From: Thalassotalea_H castellviae
GTDB lineage: Bacteria; Pseudomonadota; Gammaproteobacteria; Enterobacterales; Alteromonadaceae
Assembly (NCBI RefSeq): GCF_031846185.1
Contig: NZ_JAVRIF010000003.1
Location: 310,001 to 374,000, forward strand
Reading direction: 5' to 3'
DNA length: 64,000 nt
The notes under the pieces were generated by a model, which saw only the letters and a program-made list of their open reading frames with translations, had not been told where the DNA came from and did not search any database. This document shows, piece after piece, positions 22,822-31,711 of the stretch (the stretch's first letter is position 1; every line of letters starts with the position of its first letter). Made by a program: the position numbers and the translations under genes.

Positions 22822-24102
22822 GTGAGTAAAACAATTCAAGCAATTCGAGGGATGAACGACTGTTTACCAACGGAAACAAATATTTGGCAAATGGTTGAGT
22901 CAGTACTGCGCCGTGTCGCGAGTAATTATGGTTTTGCTGAAATTCGTATGCCCATTGTTGAGTCGACAGCTTTGTTCAAGCGCTCTATTGGTGAAGTTAC
23001 TGATATTGTTGAAAAAGAAATGTACACCTTTGATGATCGCAATGGTGATAGTTTAACTTTGCGACCTGAAGGTACCGCTTGTTGTGTTAGAGCCGGAAAT
23101 CAACATGGTTTGCTCTATAATCAAGAGCAGCGTTTATGGTACATGGGACCAATGTTTCGCCATGAACGGCCACAAAAAGGTCGTTATCGTCAATTTCATC
23201 AATTTGGCCTAGAAGCCTTTGGTATTGCAACGCCAGACATTGATGCGGAAATTATTTTACTGACTTCTCGACTTTGGCGGGAACTTGGTCTCAATGAGTT
23301 TGTCACACTAGAGCTAAATTCATTAGGTTCAAATGAAGAGCGAGTAAATTATCGCGATGCGTTAGTTGAATTTCTAACAGCAAAGCAAGACTTACTTGAT
23401 GAAGATTCAAAGCGACGTATGCACACTAACCCATTAAGAGTGTTAGATAGCAAAAACCCTGAAGTTCAAAAGGCTTTAGAGGGGGCGCCAAAACTGGCTG
23501 ATTATTTCGGTCAAGACTCACTTGAGCATTTTGAAGGTGTTTGTCAACGCTTAGACGATGCCGGCATTGAATATGTGATCAATGATAAATTAGTGCGTGG
23601 TTTAGATTATTATAATCGCACTGTTTTTGAATGGGTTACGGATAGTTTAGGCTCACAAGGCACAGTATGTGCTGGTGGCCGTTATGACGGATTAGTTGAG
23701 CAATTAGGCGGAAAAGCAACGCCTGGAGTTGGTTTTGCTATTGGGATAGAACGTCTTGTACTGATGCTAACGAGTTTAGAGAAAGTGCAAAATATACGCC
23801 CACAAGTTGATGCATATATCATTATGTTAGGAGAGGGCGCTGACACAAAAGCTAATGCGTTAGCGGAACAATGGCGTGATGAAGTCAATGAAATAAGAAT
23901 TCAATGTCACTGTGGTGGTGGCAATATGAAAAAACAAATGAAACGTGCAGATAAGTCGGGTGCGCAAATAGCTATTATAATCGGAGAAGATGAAATAGCT
24001 AACCAAGCGGTGACGATCAAGTATCTGCGCGGACAACATGAACAACAAAGCATGGCGTTTGCAGAAGTGCCGAGTTTATTATCAAATATAATTAAGGGTT
24101 AA
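22822..24102 (+). CDS. hisS: Histidyl-tRNA synthetase
   Basis: A 426-aa class II synthetase with a GTG start (MSKTIQAIRGMNDCLP). Class II motif 2 is 'GPMFRHERPQKGRYRQFHQ', and the His-specific loop is 'LVRGLDYYNRTVFEWV'. A C-terminal anticodon-binding domain follows. The length equals the family norm. It is closely followed by yfgM, three bases after the stop. Confidence 0.96.
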   Translation: MSKTIQAIRGMNDCLPTETNIWQMVESVLRRVASNYGFAEIRMPIVESTALFKRSIGEVTDIVEKEMYTFDDRNGDSLTLRPEGTACCVRAGNQHGLLYNQEQRLWYMGPMFRHERPQKGRYRQFHQFGLEAFGIATPDIDAEIILLTSRLWRELGLNEFVTLELNSLGSNEERVNYRDALVEFLTAKQDLLDEDSKRRMHTNPLRVLDSKNPEVQKALEGAPKLADYFGQDSLEHFEGVCQRLDDAGIEYVINDKLVRGLDYYNRTVFEWVTDSLGSQGTVCAGGRYDGLVEQLGGKATPGVGFAIGIERLVLMLTSLEKVQNIRPQVDAYIIMLGEGADTKANALAEQWRDEVNEIRIQCHCGGGNMKKQMKRADKSGAQIAIIIGEDEIANQAVTIKYLRGQHEQQSMAFAEVPSLLSNIIKG

Positions 24103-24104
24103 TA

Positions 24105-24740
24105 GTGTCTGATCATCAAACAGAAGAACAACAAGTAGAAGCAATTAAAGCGTTTTGGAGCGAAAATGGCAATGCGATTATTGCCGGTTTAGTATTAGGT
24201 TTCGCCGGTTTTATTGGTTATGGCTATTATCAAGAAAATAAATTAGCGCAGGAAGTGAATACTTCAGAAGCGTATCAAAACGTTGTCGAGTTATCATCAG
24301 GCGATGAAAAAACTTACCTTGCTGAAGGCGAAAAATTTATCAGTGAAAATGGCGATTCTAGCTATTCAGTCTTGACAGCACTTGCGTTAGCAAAAGAGGC
24401 TGCTTCTCACAAAGATTGGGCAAAAGCTGCAGAGTATTTAGCAACCGCACAAGAAAAAGCTACCAACCCAGGGCTAAAGGCGATTGCGACAACGCGTCTA
24501 GCGCGAGTACAAATTGAGTTAGCGCAATATGACAATGCGTTAAGTTCCTTAGCGACTCCATTACCCGCCTCTTTTAAGGCAAGTGTTGAAGAGATCAAAG
24601 GTGACGCTTATTTAAAACAAGACAAAGTTGATTTAGCAAGAAATGCTTATCAAGCTGCTATTGATGCATCAGAGCAAGCAAGCCCTGCATTACAGATGAA
24701 ACTTGATGATCTTGCACAACATAATGTGTTAACGAAGTAA
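24105..24740 (+). CDS. yfgM: YfgM family ancillary SecYEG translocon subunit
   Basis: A 211-aa protein with GTG start: a cytoplasmic N-terminus, one membrane helix ('NAIIAGLVLGFAGFIGYGYY', about residues 22-41) and a periplasmic TPR-like domain. YfgM associates with PpiD at the Sec translocon. It lies between hisS and bamB, the classic order, and ends in a helical region 'LQMKLDDLAQHN'. Confidence 0.9.
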   Translation: MSDHQTEEQQVEAIKAFWSENGNAIIAGLVLGFAGFIGYGYYQENKLAQEVNTSEAYQNVVELSSGDEKTYLAEGEKFISENGDSSYSVLTALALAKEAASHKDWAKAAEYLATAQEKATNPGLKAIATTRLARVQIELAQYDNALSSLATPLPASFKASVEEIKGDAYLKQDKVDLARNAYQAAIDASEQASPALQMKLDDLAQHNVLTK

Positions 24741-24828
24741 TTTTGGCGGATTATTTCGCAAATTATTAATTTTTTAAGCCACTGTATAGTTCAATTTAAA
24801 ATAAACTATACAAACGTTGGAGCATTAA

Positions 24829-26037
24829 GTGCTTAATTTTAAAAATATTATTCTTAATAAAAAGCTGTTTCTCGCTTGTTTATTAACTTTAGGATTGATG
24901 GCTTGTTCATCGACAGAAGATGAAATAGATGAAACAGAGCCGGTTGAATTAACCGAAATTACGCCTTTATTTACCCCGCAAGTGATTTGGGATGATACTG
25001 GTGAAGGCGTTGGTGATTATTTTTCACGCCTAAAAGCAAAAGTCGCTTATGGTAAAGTCTTCACGGCAAGTCGAGAAGGTTTTGTTTATGCACATGACGT
25101 GGTAACAGGTAAACAAGTTTGGCAAACAGACTTACGAGAAAATAGCGAAGACAGTGGTTTTTTTACCAGCTTAAAACCAGCATTAATAAGTGGCGGCCCT
25201 ATTACAGGTATCAATAAAGTCTTTATTGGTAGTGAAAACGGTAAAGTGTTTGCTTTAGATGCAGAAACCGGTGAAATTTCTTGGCAAGCTAAAGTGAAAG
25301 GTGAAGTCATTTCTGCACCAGCATTTGATGCTGGTACGTTAGTTGTTAATACTGTTTCAGGTGTTTTAAAAGCATTTAATGCTACTAATGGTGAAGTTCA
25401 ATGGCAGATTGAACAAGATGTCCCACCTTTGACTCTTCGCGGAGTGAGCTCTCCAGCCATTGCCGCTGGTGGTGTTGTTGTAGGGGCAGCAGACGGTAGC
25501 TTAACGATCTATATCTTGGCTGATGGTCAACAAGGTTGGACATCTGAAGTTGGTGAAGCAACTGGGTCAACTGAATTAGAACGAGTTATCGATATTGACT
25601 CAAAACCGCTCATTTATGGCGATACTGTCTATGCTGTTTCGGCACGAGGTCATTTAGTGGCGATAGAATTACGTACTGGCCGCATGTTATGGAAACGTCA
25701 ATATTCTTCTTATCGACAATTATCGATAAGTGGTAATACGATTTTCTTAACGGATATCAAAGGCCATATTTATGCCATAGATCGCATCAATGGCTTAGAG
25801 CGTTGGAGTCAACAATCGTTTACTAATCGAAATGTAACAGGTCCTGCGGCATTGAAAAATTATGTTGTCGTTGGTGATTTTGAAGGTTACCTACATTGGT
25901 TAGATCAGGAAACGGGTGAACTTGTTTCGCGTCACCATGTTGATGGTAGTGGCATATATACCACGCCAACGGTTGCCGATGAAATCTTATATGTACAATC
26001 ACGTGATGGTGATTTACAAGCGATAAAAACACCGTAA
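24829..26037 (+). CDS. bamB: Outer membrane assembly lipoprotein BamB
   Basis: A 402-aa protein with GTG start, lipobox LMACSS (Cys26) and an eight-bladed PQQ-like beta-propeller, visible as repeated 'ALDAETGEISWQ', 'AFNATNGEVQWQ', 'AIELRTGRMLWK' and 'AIDRINGLERWS' units. It supports BamA in outer-membrane protein insertion. A terminator follows before der. Confidence 0.94.
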   Translation: MLNFKNIILNKKLFLACLLTLGLMACSSTEDEIDETEPVELTEITPLFTPQVIWDDTGEGVGDYFSRLKAKVAYGKVFTASREGFVYAHDVVTGKQVWQTDLRENSEDSGFFTSLKPALISGGPITGINKVFIGSENGKVFALDAETGEISWQAKVKGEVISAPAFDAGTLVVNTVSGVLKAFNATNGEVQWQIEQDVPPLTLRGVSSPAIAAGGVVVGAADGSLTIYILADGQQGWTSEVGEATGSTELERVIDIDSKPLIYGDTVYAVSARGHLVAIELRTGRMLWKRQYSSYRQLSISGNTIFLTDIKGHIYAIDRINGLERWSQQSFTNRNVTGPAALKNYVVVGDFEGYLHWLDQETGELVSRHHVDGSGIYTTPTVADEILYVQSRDGDLQAIKTP

Positions 26038-26060
26038 GGTTTTTTATCAGCTAGAATTAA

Positions 26061-26090
26061 AACGGCTCCTCGCATTGCGTAGGAGCCGTT
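26061..26090 (+). terminator. Terminator of bamB
   Basis: AACGGCTCCT (26061-26070) pairs perfectly with AGGAGCCGTT (26081-26090), followed by GTTTGTTATTT. Confidence 0.8.
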
Positions 26091-26153
26091 GTTTGTTATT
26101 TAAATGGCATAAAAAATAATATTTTTATGCAAAGTAAATTTTTAGAGGTAATC

Positions 26154-27608
26154 ATGCTTCCTGTCGTAGCCCTTGTAGGGCGTCCAAATGTTGGTAAATC
26201 AACATTGTTTAATCGTTTGACGCGTAGTAGAGATGCGCTTGTTGCTGACTACCCAGGCTTAACGCGTGATCGTCAATATGGACAAGCGCAAGTTGAAGAG
26301 CACCCCTTCATTGTAATTGATACCGGCGGTATTCATGGTGACGAGCAGGGTATCGACGCCTTAATGGCCGAACAGTCATTAATGGCAATCGCTGAAGCTG
26401 ATGCTGTGTTGTTTATGGTTGATGCGCGTGCAGGATTAACTTCTGCAGACATTGGCATTGCTGATTATTTACGTAAACAAAATAAAAAAGTATTTCTAGC
26501 TGCTAATAAAGTTGATGGAATAGATGCTGATTCTGCTGTTGCTGAATTTTACGCCTTGTCGTTAGGGGAAACGGTTCATCAAATTGCTGCAGCACATGGG
26601 CGTGGAGTTACTCAATTATTAACGCTTGCCTTAACGCCACATATTGAAGCTTTAGGCGTTGAAAAAGCTGATCTCGAAGCAGAGCCACAAGAGCTTTCAG
26701 AAGAAGAGATCAACGAACAAGCCCCCAAAGAATCAGATAAAATAAAATTGGCTATTATCGGTCGACCTAACGTTGGTAAGTCGACTTTGACTAACCGTAT
26801 TCTCGGTGAAGAGCGCGTAGTGGTTTATGATATGCCAGGTACAACCCGAGACAGTGTTTATATTCCGATGGAAAGACATGGTCGAGAATATACTTTAATT
26901 GATACTGCGGGTATTCGTCGCCGTAAAAATGTTACCGATGTAGTCGAAAAATATTCCGTCATCAAAACCCTGCGGGCGATTGAAGATGCCAATGTATGTT
27001 TATTGATTATCGACGCTCAAGAAGGTATTTCAGATCAAGATCTTAGTTTATTAGGTTTTATTCTTGAAGCAGGTCGTTCGTTAGTCGTTGCGGTAAACAA
27101 ATGGGATGGCTTAGATGATCATGTGAAAGATCGTATCAAAACAGAACTTGATCGACGTTTAGGATTTATTGATTTTGCTCGTATACACTTTATCTCTGCG
27201 TTACATGGTACTGGAGTAGGACATTTATACGAGTCAGTTGAAGAAGCCTTTGTTTCTGCAACTAAACGAATTTCAACATCAATGGTGACCAAAATATTAG
27301 ATATGGCTATTTTTGATCATCAGCCACCTATGCATAATGGTCGCCGTATCAAATTAAAATATGCTCATGCGGGTGGATATAATCCACCGTTAATTGTGAT
27401 ACATGGAAACCAAGCAAAACAATTACCTAACTCATATAAACGTTATTTAATGAATTATTACCGTAAGTCATTAAAAATAATGGGCACACCGATAAGAATT
27501 GAGTTTAAAGAAACGTCAAACCCATTTGCGGGTAAGAAAAAGTTAACCTTTACCGAACAAAAGAAATTGGCGAGAAAAACGCAAGGTTACAAAAAGTCGG
27601 AAAATTAA
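26154..27608 (+). CDS. der: Ribosome biogenesis GTPase Der
   Basis: The start at 26154 (MLPVVALVGRPNVGKST, site GAGG upstream) gives 484 aa. It contains tandem G domains with two P-loops GRPNVGKST (near residues 9 and 212) and a C-terminal KH-like domain. It is needed for 50S subunit maturation. An upstream in-frame ATG at 26127 is judged too early because the binding site sits before 26154. Confidence 0.95.
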   Translation: MLPVVALVGRPNVGKSTLFNRLTRSRDALVADYPGLTRDRQYGQAQVEEHPFIVIDTGGIHGDEQGIDALMAEQSLMAIAEADAVLFMVDARAGLTSADIGIADYLRKQNKKVFLAANKVDGIDADSAVAEFYALSLGETVHQIAAAHGRGVTQLLTLALTPHIEALGVEKADLEAEPQELSEEEINEQAPKESDKIKLAIIGRPNVGKSTLTNRILGEERVVVYDMPGTTRDSVYIPMERHGREYTLIDTAGIRRRKNVTDVVEKYSVIKTLRAIEDANVCLLIIDAQEGISDQDLSLLGFILEAGRSLVVAVNKWDGLDDHVKDRIKTELDRRLGFIDFARIHFISALHGTGVGHLYESVEEAFVSATKRISTSMVTKILDMAIFDHQPPMHNGRRIKLKYAHAGGYNPPLIVIHGNQAKQLPNSYKRYLMNYYRKSLKIMGTPIRIEFKETSNPFAGKKKLTFTEQKKLARKTQGYKKSEN

Positions 27609-27622
27609 CACACATCGAATTC

Positions 27623-27646
27623 ACGCTCAATCAAATGATTGAGCGT
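27623..27646 (+). terminator. Terminator of der
   Basis: ACGCTCAAT (27623-27631) pairs with ATTGAGCGT (27638-27646), followed by TTTTATTT. Confidence 0.85.
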
Positions 27647-27768
27647 TTTTATTTCGCTCAACTAATAAATAGTCATTTATTGTGAGTAGTTAAATTGCTT
27701 TTCGTTATATTTTTGACTAGTGTATTTAATATTACTTTTATAATGAATAGTTTACATACCTATTAACT

Positions 27769-28452
27769 ATGTCTTTAGCGCCAGTCAAAATAGAAACCTT
27801 ATCAAGAATTAATAATAACCTTGGCTTAATGCAAGCAGGTTCTATTGTCAGTATTGATATCAGCACACCCGCAGGCCAAAAAGGAAAGTTTCGTAGTACC
27901 TTCGTAGGTTTTTTGGCAAAACAGTATGTTTTGATACAAATTCCTGATTCAAGCAAAATGGGCAATTTCGGCCAATTTATAACTCAAGGTACAGGAGTGA
28001 CTGTACGTGGTCTTATTGAAGGCAATGAAGGCTCAGTTGCGGCTTTTGTTAGTAGCATTAAGCAAACAATTCAATTGCCGTCAAAACTGATGGTTCTAGA
28101 GTTTCCAACGTCCATGAGTGTGCAAAGTTTAAGAAAGTCGATTCGTGTTGACACGGATATTCGCGCTAAAGTTCGGATTGAAAAAAATTTTTGGGAAGGA
28201 ATGATCACCGATCTTTCTAAAAATGGTTGTCAATTAAGAGTAGATAATGGTGAAGAAATATCATTAGCAACCGATAAGAGTATTGATTTTGTGATTGAAA
28301 CATTTCCTGAATTAGGGACATTAAAATTTTCAGGAGAAATGTGTAGCCAAAAACAAATCACCAATGGGATGTCTTTAGGAATAAAATTTAACGAAGCACA
28401 TAAAAACTCAGTGGTTAAGTTACTTTACCATGTGGTCACAATGGAACTTTAG
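27769..28452 (+). CDS. PilZ-domain c-di-GMP receptor (YcgR-like)
   Basis: A 227-aa cytoplasmic protein with an N-terminal YcgR-type flagellar brake domain (about residues 15-115) and a C-terminal PilZ domain. The c-di-GMP signature is intact: the RxxxR in 'SLRKSIRVDTDIRA' and the 'DLSKNGCQLR' (D/NxSxxG) motif. It likely modulates motility or surface behaviour. It converges with xseA, whose stop lies 1-2 bp away. Confidence 0.85.
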   Translation: MSLAPVKIETLSRINNNLGLMQAGSIVSIDISTPAGQKGKFRSTFVGFLAKQYVLIQIPDSSKMGNFGQFITQGTGVTVRGLIEGNEGSVAAFVSSIKQTIQLPSKLMVLEFPTSMSVQSLRKSIRVDTDIRAKVRIEKNFWEGMITDLSKNGCQLRVDNGEEISLATDKSIDFVIETFPELGTLKFSGEMCSQKQITNGMSLGIKFNEAHKNSVVKLLYHVVTMEL

Positions 28453-28453
28453 T

Positions 28454-29791
28454 TTATTTCTGATCGTTTATACTCACCACATTTGCTTCAATAATACCGT
28501 CTTTCACTTGAATGTTAATTTTTTCATCAAGTTCAATTTGATGTACGCTTCTAATAATACCGCTTTTACTCCTACTAACACTATAACCTCGTGCAATGGT
28601 TGCAAGTGGGCTGACAATGTTTAGCTGTTCAATTAGATGGACAAAGTTTTCACTTTTTCGCGCTAAAATTTGTTGCATCGCATGAATTAATTGTTGCCTT
28701 TGCTGCTGTACTATTTCATGTTTATGCAAAATACCTTGCAGCGGAGAAAGTAAAGTTAAACGTTTAGTTAAATGCATGGGTATCACTTTAAAACGTTGAA
28801 ATTCACGCTTTAATGCTTGCTCAAGTCGTATGGCAAGTTCATCCGCCTTTTGTTGGTAAACTTGTAATTTTTGCTCTGGATGTACTTGAGATAGTCGATG
28901 TTGTAACGATTGCAAAACTTGTTGTTTGTTCGACAGGGTTTGGTGAATATTTTGCTGTACGCGTTGACTTAATACCGTCAGTTGCGTCAAAGTCTCGCTC
29001 AAATCTTGTGAAACTAATTCTGCAGCAGCAGAAGGTGTTGGTGCTCTTAAATCTGCGACGTAATCAGATAATGTTGTGTCTATTTCATGACCAACAGCGC
29101 TGATAGTTGGAATTTTGCTATGAAAAATGGCTTCTACGACATCTTCTTCATTAAAAGGCCAAAGATCTTCTAACGAACCGCCGCCTCTGCCCACAATTAG
29201 GACATCGCATTCTTCTCTCGCGTTAGCCTGATCGATCGCCCTAACAATATCAAACTTTGCCTGCTCGCCTTGTACTAATGCCGGATAAATGACGATTTGA
29301 ATGCTAGAGTTTCGACGTTTAAGGATTGAAATAATATCTTTGACCGCAGCGCCAGTTGGCGAAGTGACCAAGCCAACTCGAGTAATATGTTTAGGGATTT
29401 GTTGTTTAAATTGTTGAGCAAATAAGCCTAACGCATTTAACTTTTGTTTAAGTTGTTCATATTGTTGCTTGAGTAATCCTTCACCGGCTTCTTCCATCAA
29501 TTCAATAATTATTTGAAAGTCACCTCTAGGCTCATATAAAGAAACTTTTGCACGAACAAGTACTTGCTGACCATTTTTTGGAGTGATCCGTGTCCGTTGG
29601 TTTTTTCCTTTAAACATCGCACACTTTACCTGTGACTTGGCATCTTTTAGTGATAAATACCAATGCCCAGAGCTTGCGGCGATGAAATTAGATATTTCAC
29701 CACATAACCAGACAGTATTTAGTTCGCTTTCAAGCATGAACTTTACTTTTTTGGTTAGTTCACTTACTTGTAAAATATGCTTTGTAGCCAT
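28454..29791 (-). CDS. xseA: Exodeoxyribonuclease VII large subunit
   Basis: A 445-aa protein with an N-terminal OB-fold ('VSELTKKVKFMLESELNTVWL'), the catalytic core 'GLVTSPTGAAVKDIISILKRR' and 'DVLIVGRGGGSLEDLWPFNEE', and a long coiled-coil region. It degrades single-stranded DNA together with XseB, which is not in this window. It is divergent from guaB, as in E. coli. Confidence 0.95.
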   Translation of the reverse strand: MATKHILQVSELTKKVKFMLESELNTVWLCGEISNFIAASSGHWYLSLKDAKSQVKCAMFKGKNQRTRITPKNGQQVLVRAKVSLYEPRGDFQIIIELMEEAGEGLLKQQYEQLKQKLNALGLFAQQFKQQIPKHITRVGLVTSPTGAAVKDIISILKRRNSSIQIVIYPALVQGEQAKFDIVRAIDQANAREECDVLIVGRGGGSLEDLWPFNEEDVVEAIFHSKIPTISAVGHEIDTTLSDYVADLRAPTPSAAAELVSQDLSETLTQLTVLSQRVQQNIHQTLSNKQQVLQSLQHRLSQVHPEQKLQVYQQKADELAIRLEQALKREFQRFKVIPMHLTKRLTLLSPLQGILHKHEIVQQQRQQLIHAMQQILARKSENFVHLIEQLNIVSPLATIARGYSVSRSKSGIIRSVHQIELDEKINIQVKDGIIEANVVSINDQK

Positions 29792-29894
29792 AAAAATAGT
29801 TACTTTATCAAATGTTAATCAGGATCTAACTTCTATTATATATTTGTTTAAACTATCTATGGCAATTTATTTCACTAAAATTTTAAAATTTAAG

Positions 29895-29923
29895 TTGTCC
29901 TAAGCTGATAAAACGGTTAAAAT
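29895..29923 (+). promoter_or_regulatory. guaB promoter candidate
   Basis: TTGTCC (29895-29900), 17-bp spacer, TAAAAT (29918-29923), about 50 bp before the guaB ATG. Confidence 0.5.
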
Positions 29924-29973
29924 TCTGCCGCAATATTCACTCCCTAACCACACCTTTTTAGAGAGATGTTGCG

Positions 29974-31446
29974 ATGCTAAGAATTGCCCAAGAAGCCTTA
30001 ACTTTTGATGACGTATTACTTGTTCCTGCCCATTCAAAAGTGCTCCCACACACGGCCAATTTAAAAACTAAATTGACACGTAAAATTGATTTAAATGTAC
30101 CCATGATTTCTGCGTCGATGGACACAGTAACAGAAGCCCGTTTGGCTATTACATTAGCGCAAGAGGGCGGCATTGGCTTTATTCATAAAAATATGACGAT
30201 TGCAGAACAAGCTAAAAATGTTTCATTAGTGAAAAAGTATGAAAGTGGCATCGTTAGCGATCCTGTTACTGTTACTCCGAACGCTACGATTTTAGATACC
30301 ATGAAACTAGCTGATGATTTGGGCTTTTCTGGTTTTCCTGTTGTTGATGATACCAATAATTTAGTGGGTATTATCACTGGACGTGATTTACGTTTTGAAA
30401 CTGATTTAACTAAACCTGTTTCTGAGTTAATGACGGTTAAAGAAAAATTAGTGACGGTTGAAGAAGGCGCTGAACGAGAAGAAATTTTGTCGTTAATGCA
30501 TGAACATCGTATTGAAAAAATACTAATGATCGATAGCGCGTTTAAATTAAAAGGTTTAATTACCGTAAAAGATTATCAAAAAGCGGAAAGTAAACCTAAT
30601 GCGTGTAAGGATGAGTTAGGTCGTTTACGTGTTGGCGCTGCTGTTGGAGTTGGAGCAGGAACTGATGAACGAATTGATGCTCTAGTTGACGCAGGCGTTG
30701 ATGTACTTTTAATTGATACGTCACATGGCCATTCTCAAGGTGTACTTGATCGCGTTAGCGAAACGCGACAAAAATATCCTGATTTACAAATTATTGCAGG
30801 TAATGTTGCCACAGCAGCAGGTGCGAAAGCATTAGCTGATGTTGGTGTTGATGCAGTAAAAGTTGGTATTGGTCCAGGCTCTATTTGTACAACGCGCATT
30901 GTTACCGGTGTTGGTGTGCCGCAATTAACGGCAATTTCAAATGCAGTTGAAGGATTAAAAGGTACAGATATTCCTGTTATTGCAGACGGTGGCATACGTT
31001 TTTCAGGTGATATTGCAAAAGCGTTAGTGGCAGGTGCTCATTGTGTTATGGTGGGTTCAATGTTAGCGGGTACGGAAGAATCGCCAGGTGAAGTAGAGTT
31101 ATATCAAGGACGCTACTATAAATCATATCGTGGTATGGGCTCATTAGGTGCCATGGCACAAAAAGATGGCTCAAGCGACAGGTATTTCCAGAAAACTGAT
31201 GGCGAAGCCGATAAATTGGTACCTGAAGGTATTGAAGGACGTGTTGCATATAAAGGTCCTGTTGCGGCAATCATTCATCAGCAAATGGGCGGGTTACGTT
31301 CATCTATGGGGTTAACAGGATCTGCGACCATCGAAGAAATGCGTGCTAAACCTGAATTTATGAAAATATCGTCAGCGGGTATGGGTGAATCACATGTGCA
31401 TGATGTGACCATAACAAAAGAAGCCCCTAATTATCGTATGGGATAA
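29974..31446 (+). CDS. guaB: Inosine-5'-monophosphate dehydrogenase
   Basis: A 490-aa enzyme converting IMP to XMP, the committed step of GMP synthesis. The catalytic loop 'GIGPGSICTTRIVTGVGVP' holds the active Cys, two CBS domains span about residues 90-205, and the flap 'YRGMGSLGAM' follows. It is upstream of guaA, but with a 265-bp gap containing a terminator-like hairpin and a repeat. Confidence 0.96.
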   Translation: MLRIAQEALTFDDVLLVPAHSKVLPHTANLKTKLTRKIDLNVPMISASMDTVTEARLAITLAQEGGIGFIHKNMTIAEQAKNVSLVKKYESGIVSDPVTVTPNATILDTMKLADDLGFSGFPVVDDTNNLVGIITGRDLRFETDLTKPVSELMTVKEKLVTVEEGAEREEILSLMHEHRIEKILMIDSAFKLKGLITVKDYQKAESKPNACKDELGRLRVGAAVGVGAGTDERIDALVDAGVDVLLIDTSHGHSQGVLDRVSETRQKYPDLQIIAGNVATAAGAKALADVGVDAVKVGIGPGSICTTRIVTGVGVPQLTAISNAVEGLKGTDIPVIADGGIRFSGDIAKALVAGAHCVMVGSMLAGTEESPGEVELYQGRYYKSYRGMGSLGAMAQKDGSSDRYFQKTDGEADKLVPEGIEGRVAYKGPVAAIIHQQMGGLRSSMGLTGSATIEEMRAKPEFMKISSAGMGESHVHDVTITKEAPNYRMG

Positions 31447-31466
31447 AAAGGCTGAGGCCTTTTTTA
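31446..31466 (+). terminator. Terminator/attenuator after guaB
   Basis: AAAAAGGC pairs with GCCTTTTTT around a TGAG loop directly at the guaB stop. A second stem, CAGGCTGA (31576-31583) with TCAGCCTG (31611-31618), followed by TTGTTATTTTT, lies further downstream before guaA. Confidence 0.6.
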
Positions 31467-31484
31467 ACGATTTTGGCGTTGTCG

Positions 31485-31515
31485 ATTCTCACCTACTAAA
31501 GTAGGCTCCGAGTCT
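31485..31515. repeat. Intergenic hairpin repeat, copy B
   Basis: CTCACCTACTAAAGTAGGCT with stem CCTAC/GTAGG. Relative to copy A, the T-A pair is replaced by C-G, which keeps the stem. Confidence 0.5.
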
Positions 31516-31711
31516 CCGCTTTAAACTCGATAAAAAATACTCACAGCATATTGTTGCAGTAGTAAAAAATTTAAGCAGGCTGACTTTCATTACTATGATG
31601 TAAGAGAATTTCAGCCTGTTGTTATTTTTAGCAAGTTTTAAAATTAACATTTATAAAAAGTGCTGTTATTCAATTTTCAGCGCTTCACTTTAAAAGAAAC
31701 AGGAATTATTC

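Noticed and set aside
31447..31711. Possible purine riboswitch between guaB and guaA
   Set aside because: The hairpins are terminator-like and a dispersed repeat; the conserved purine aptamer core was not seen.
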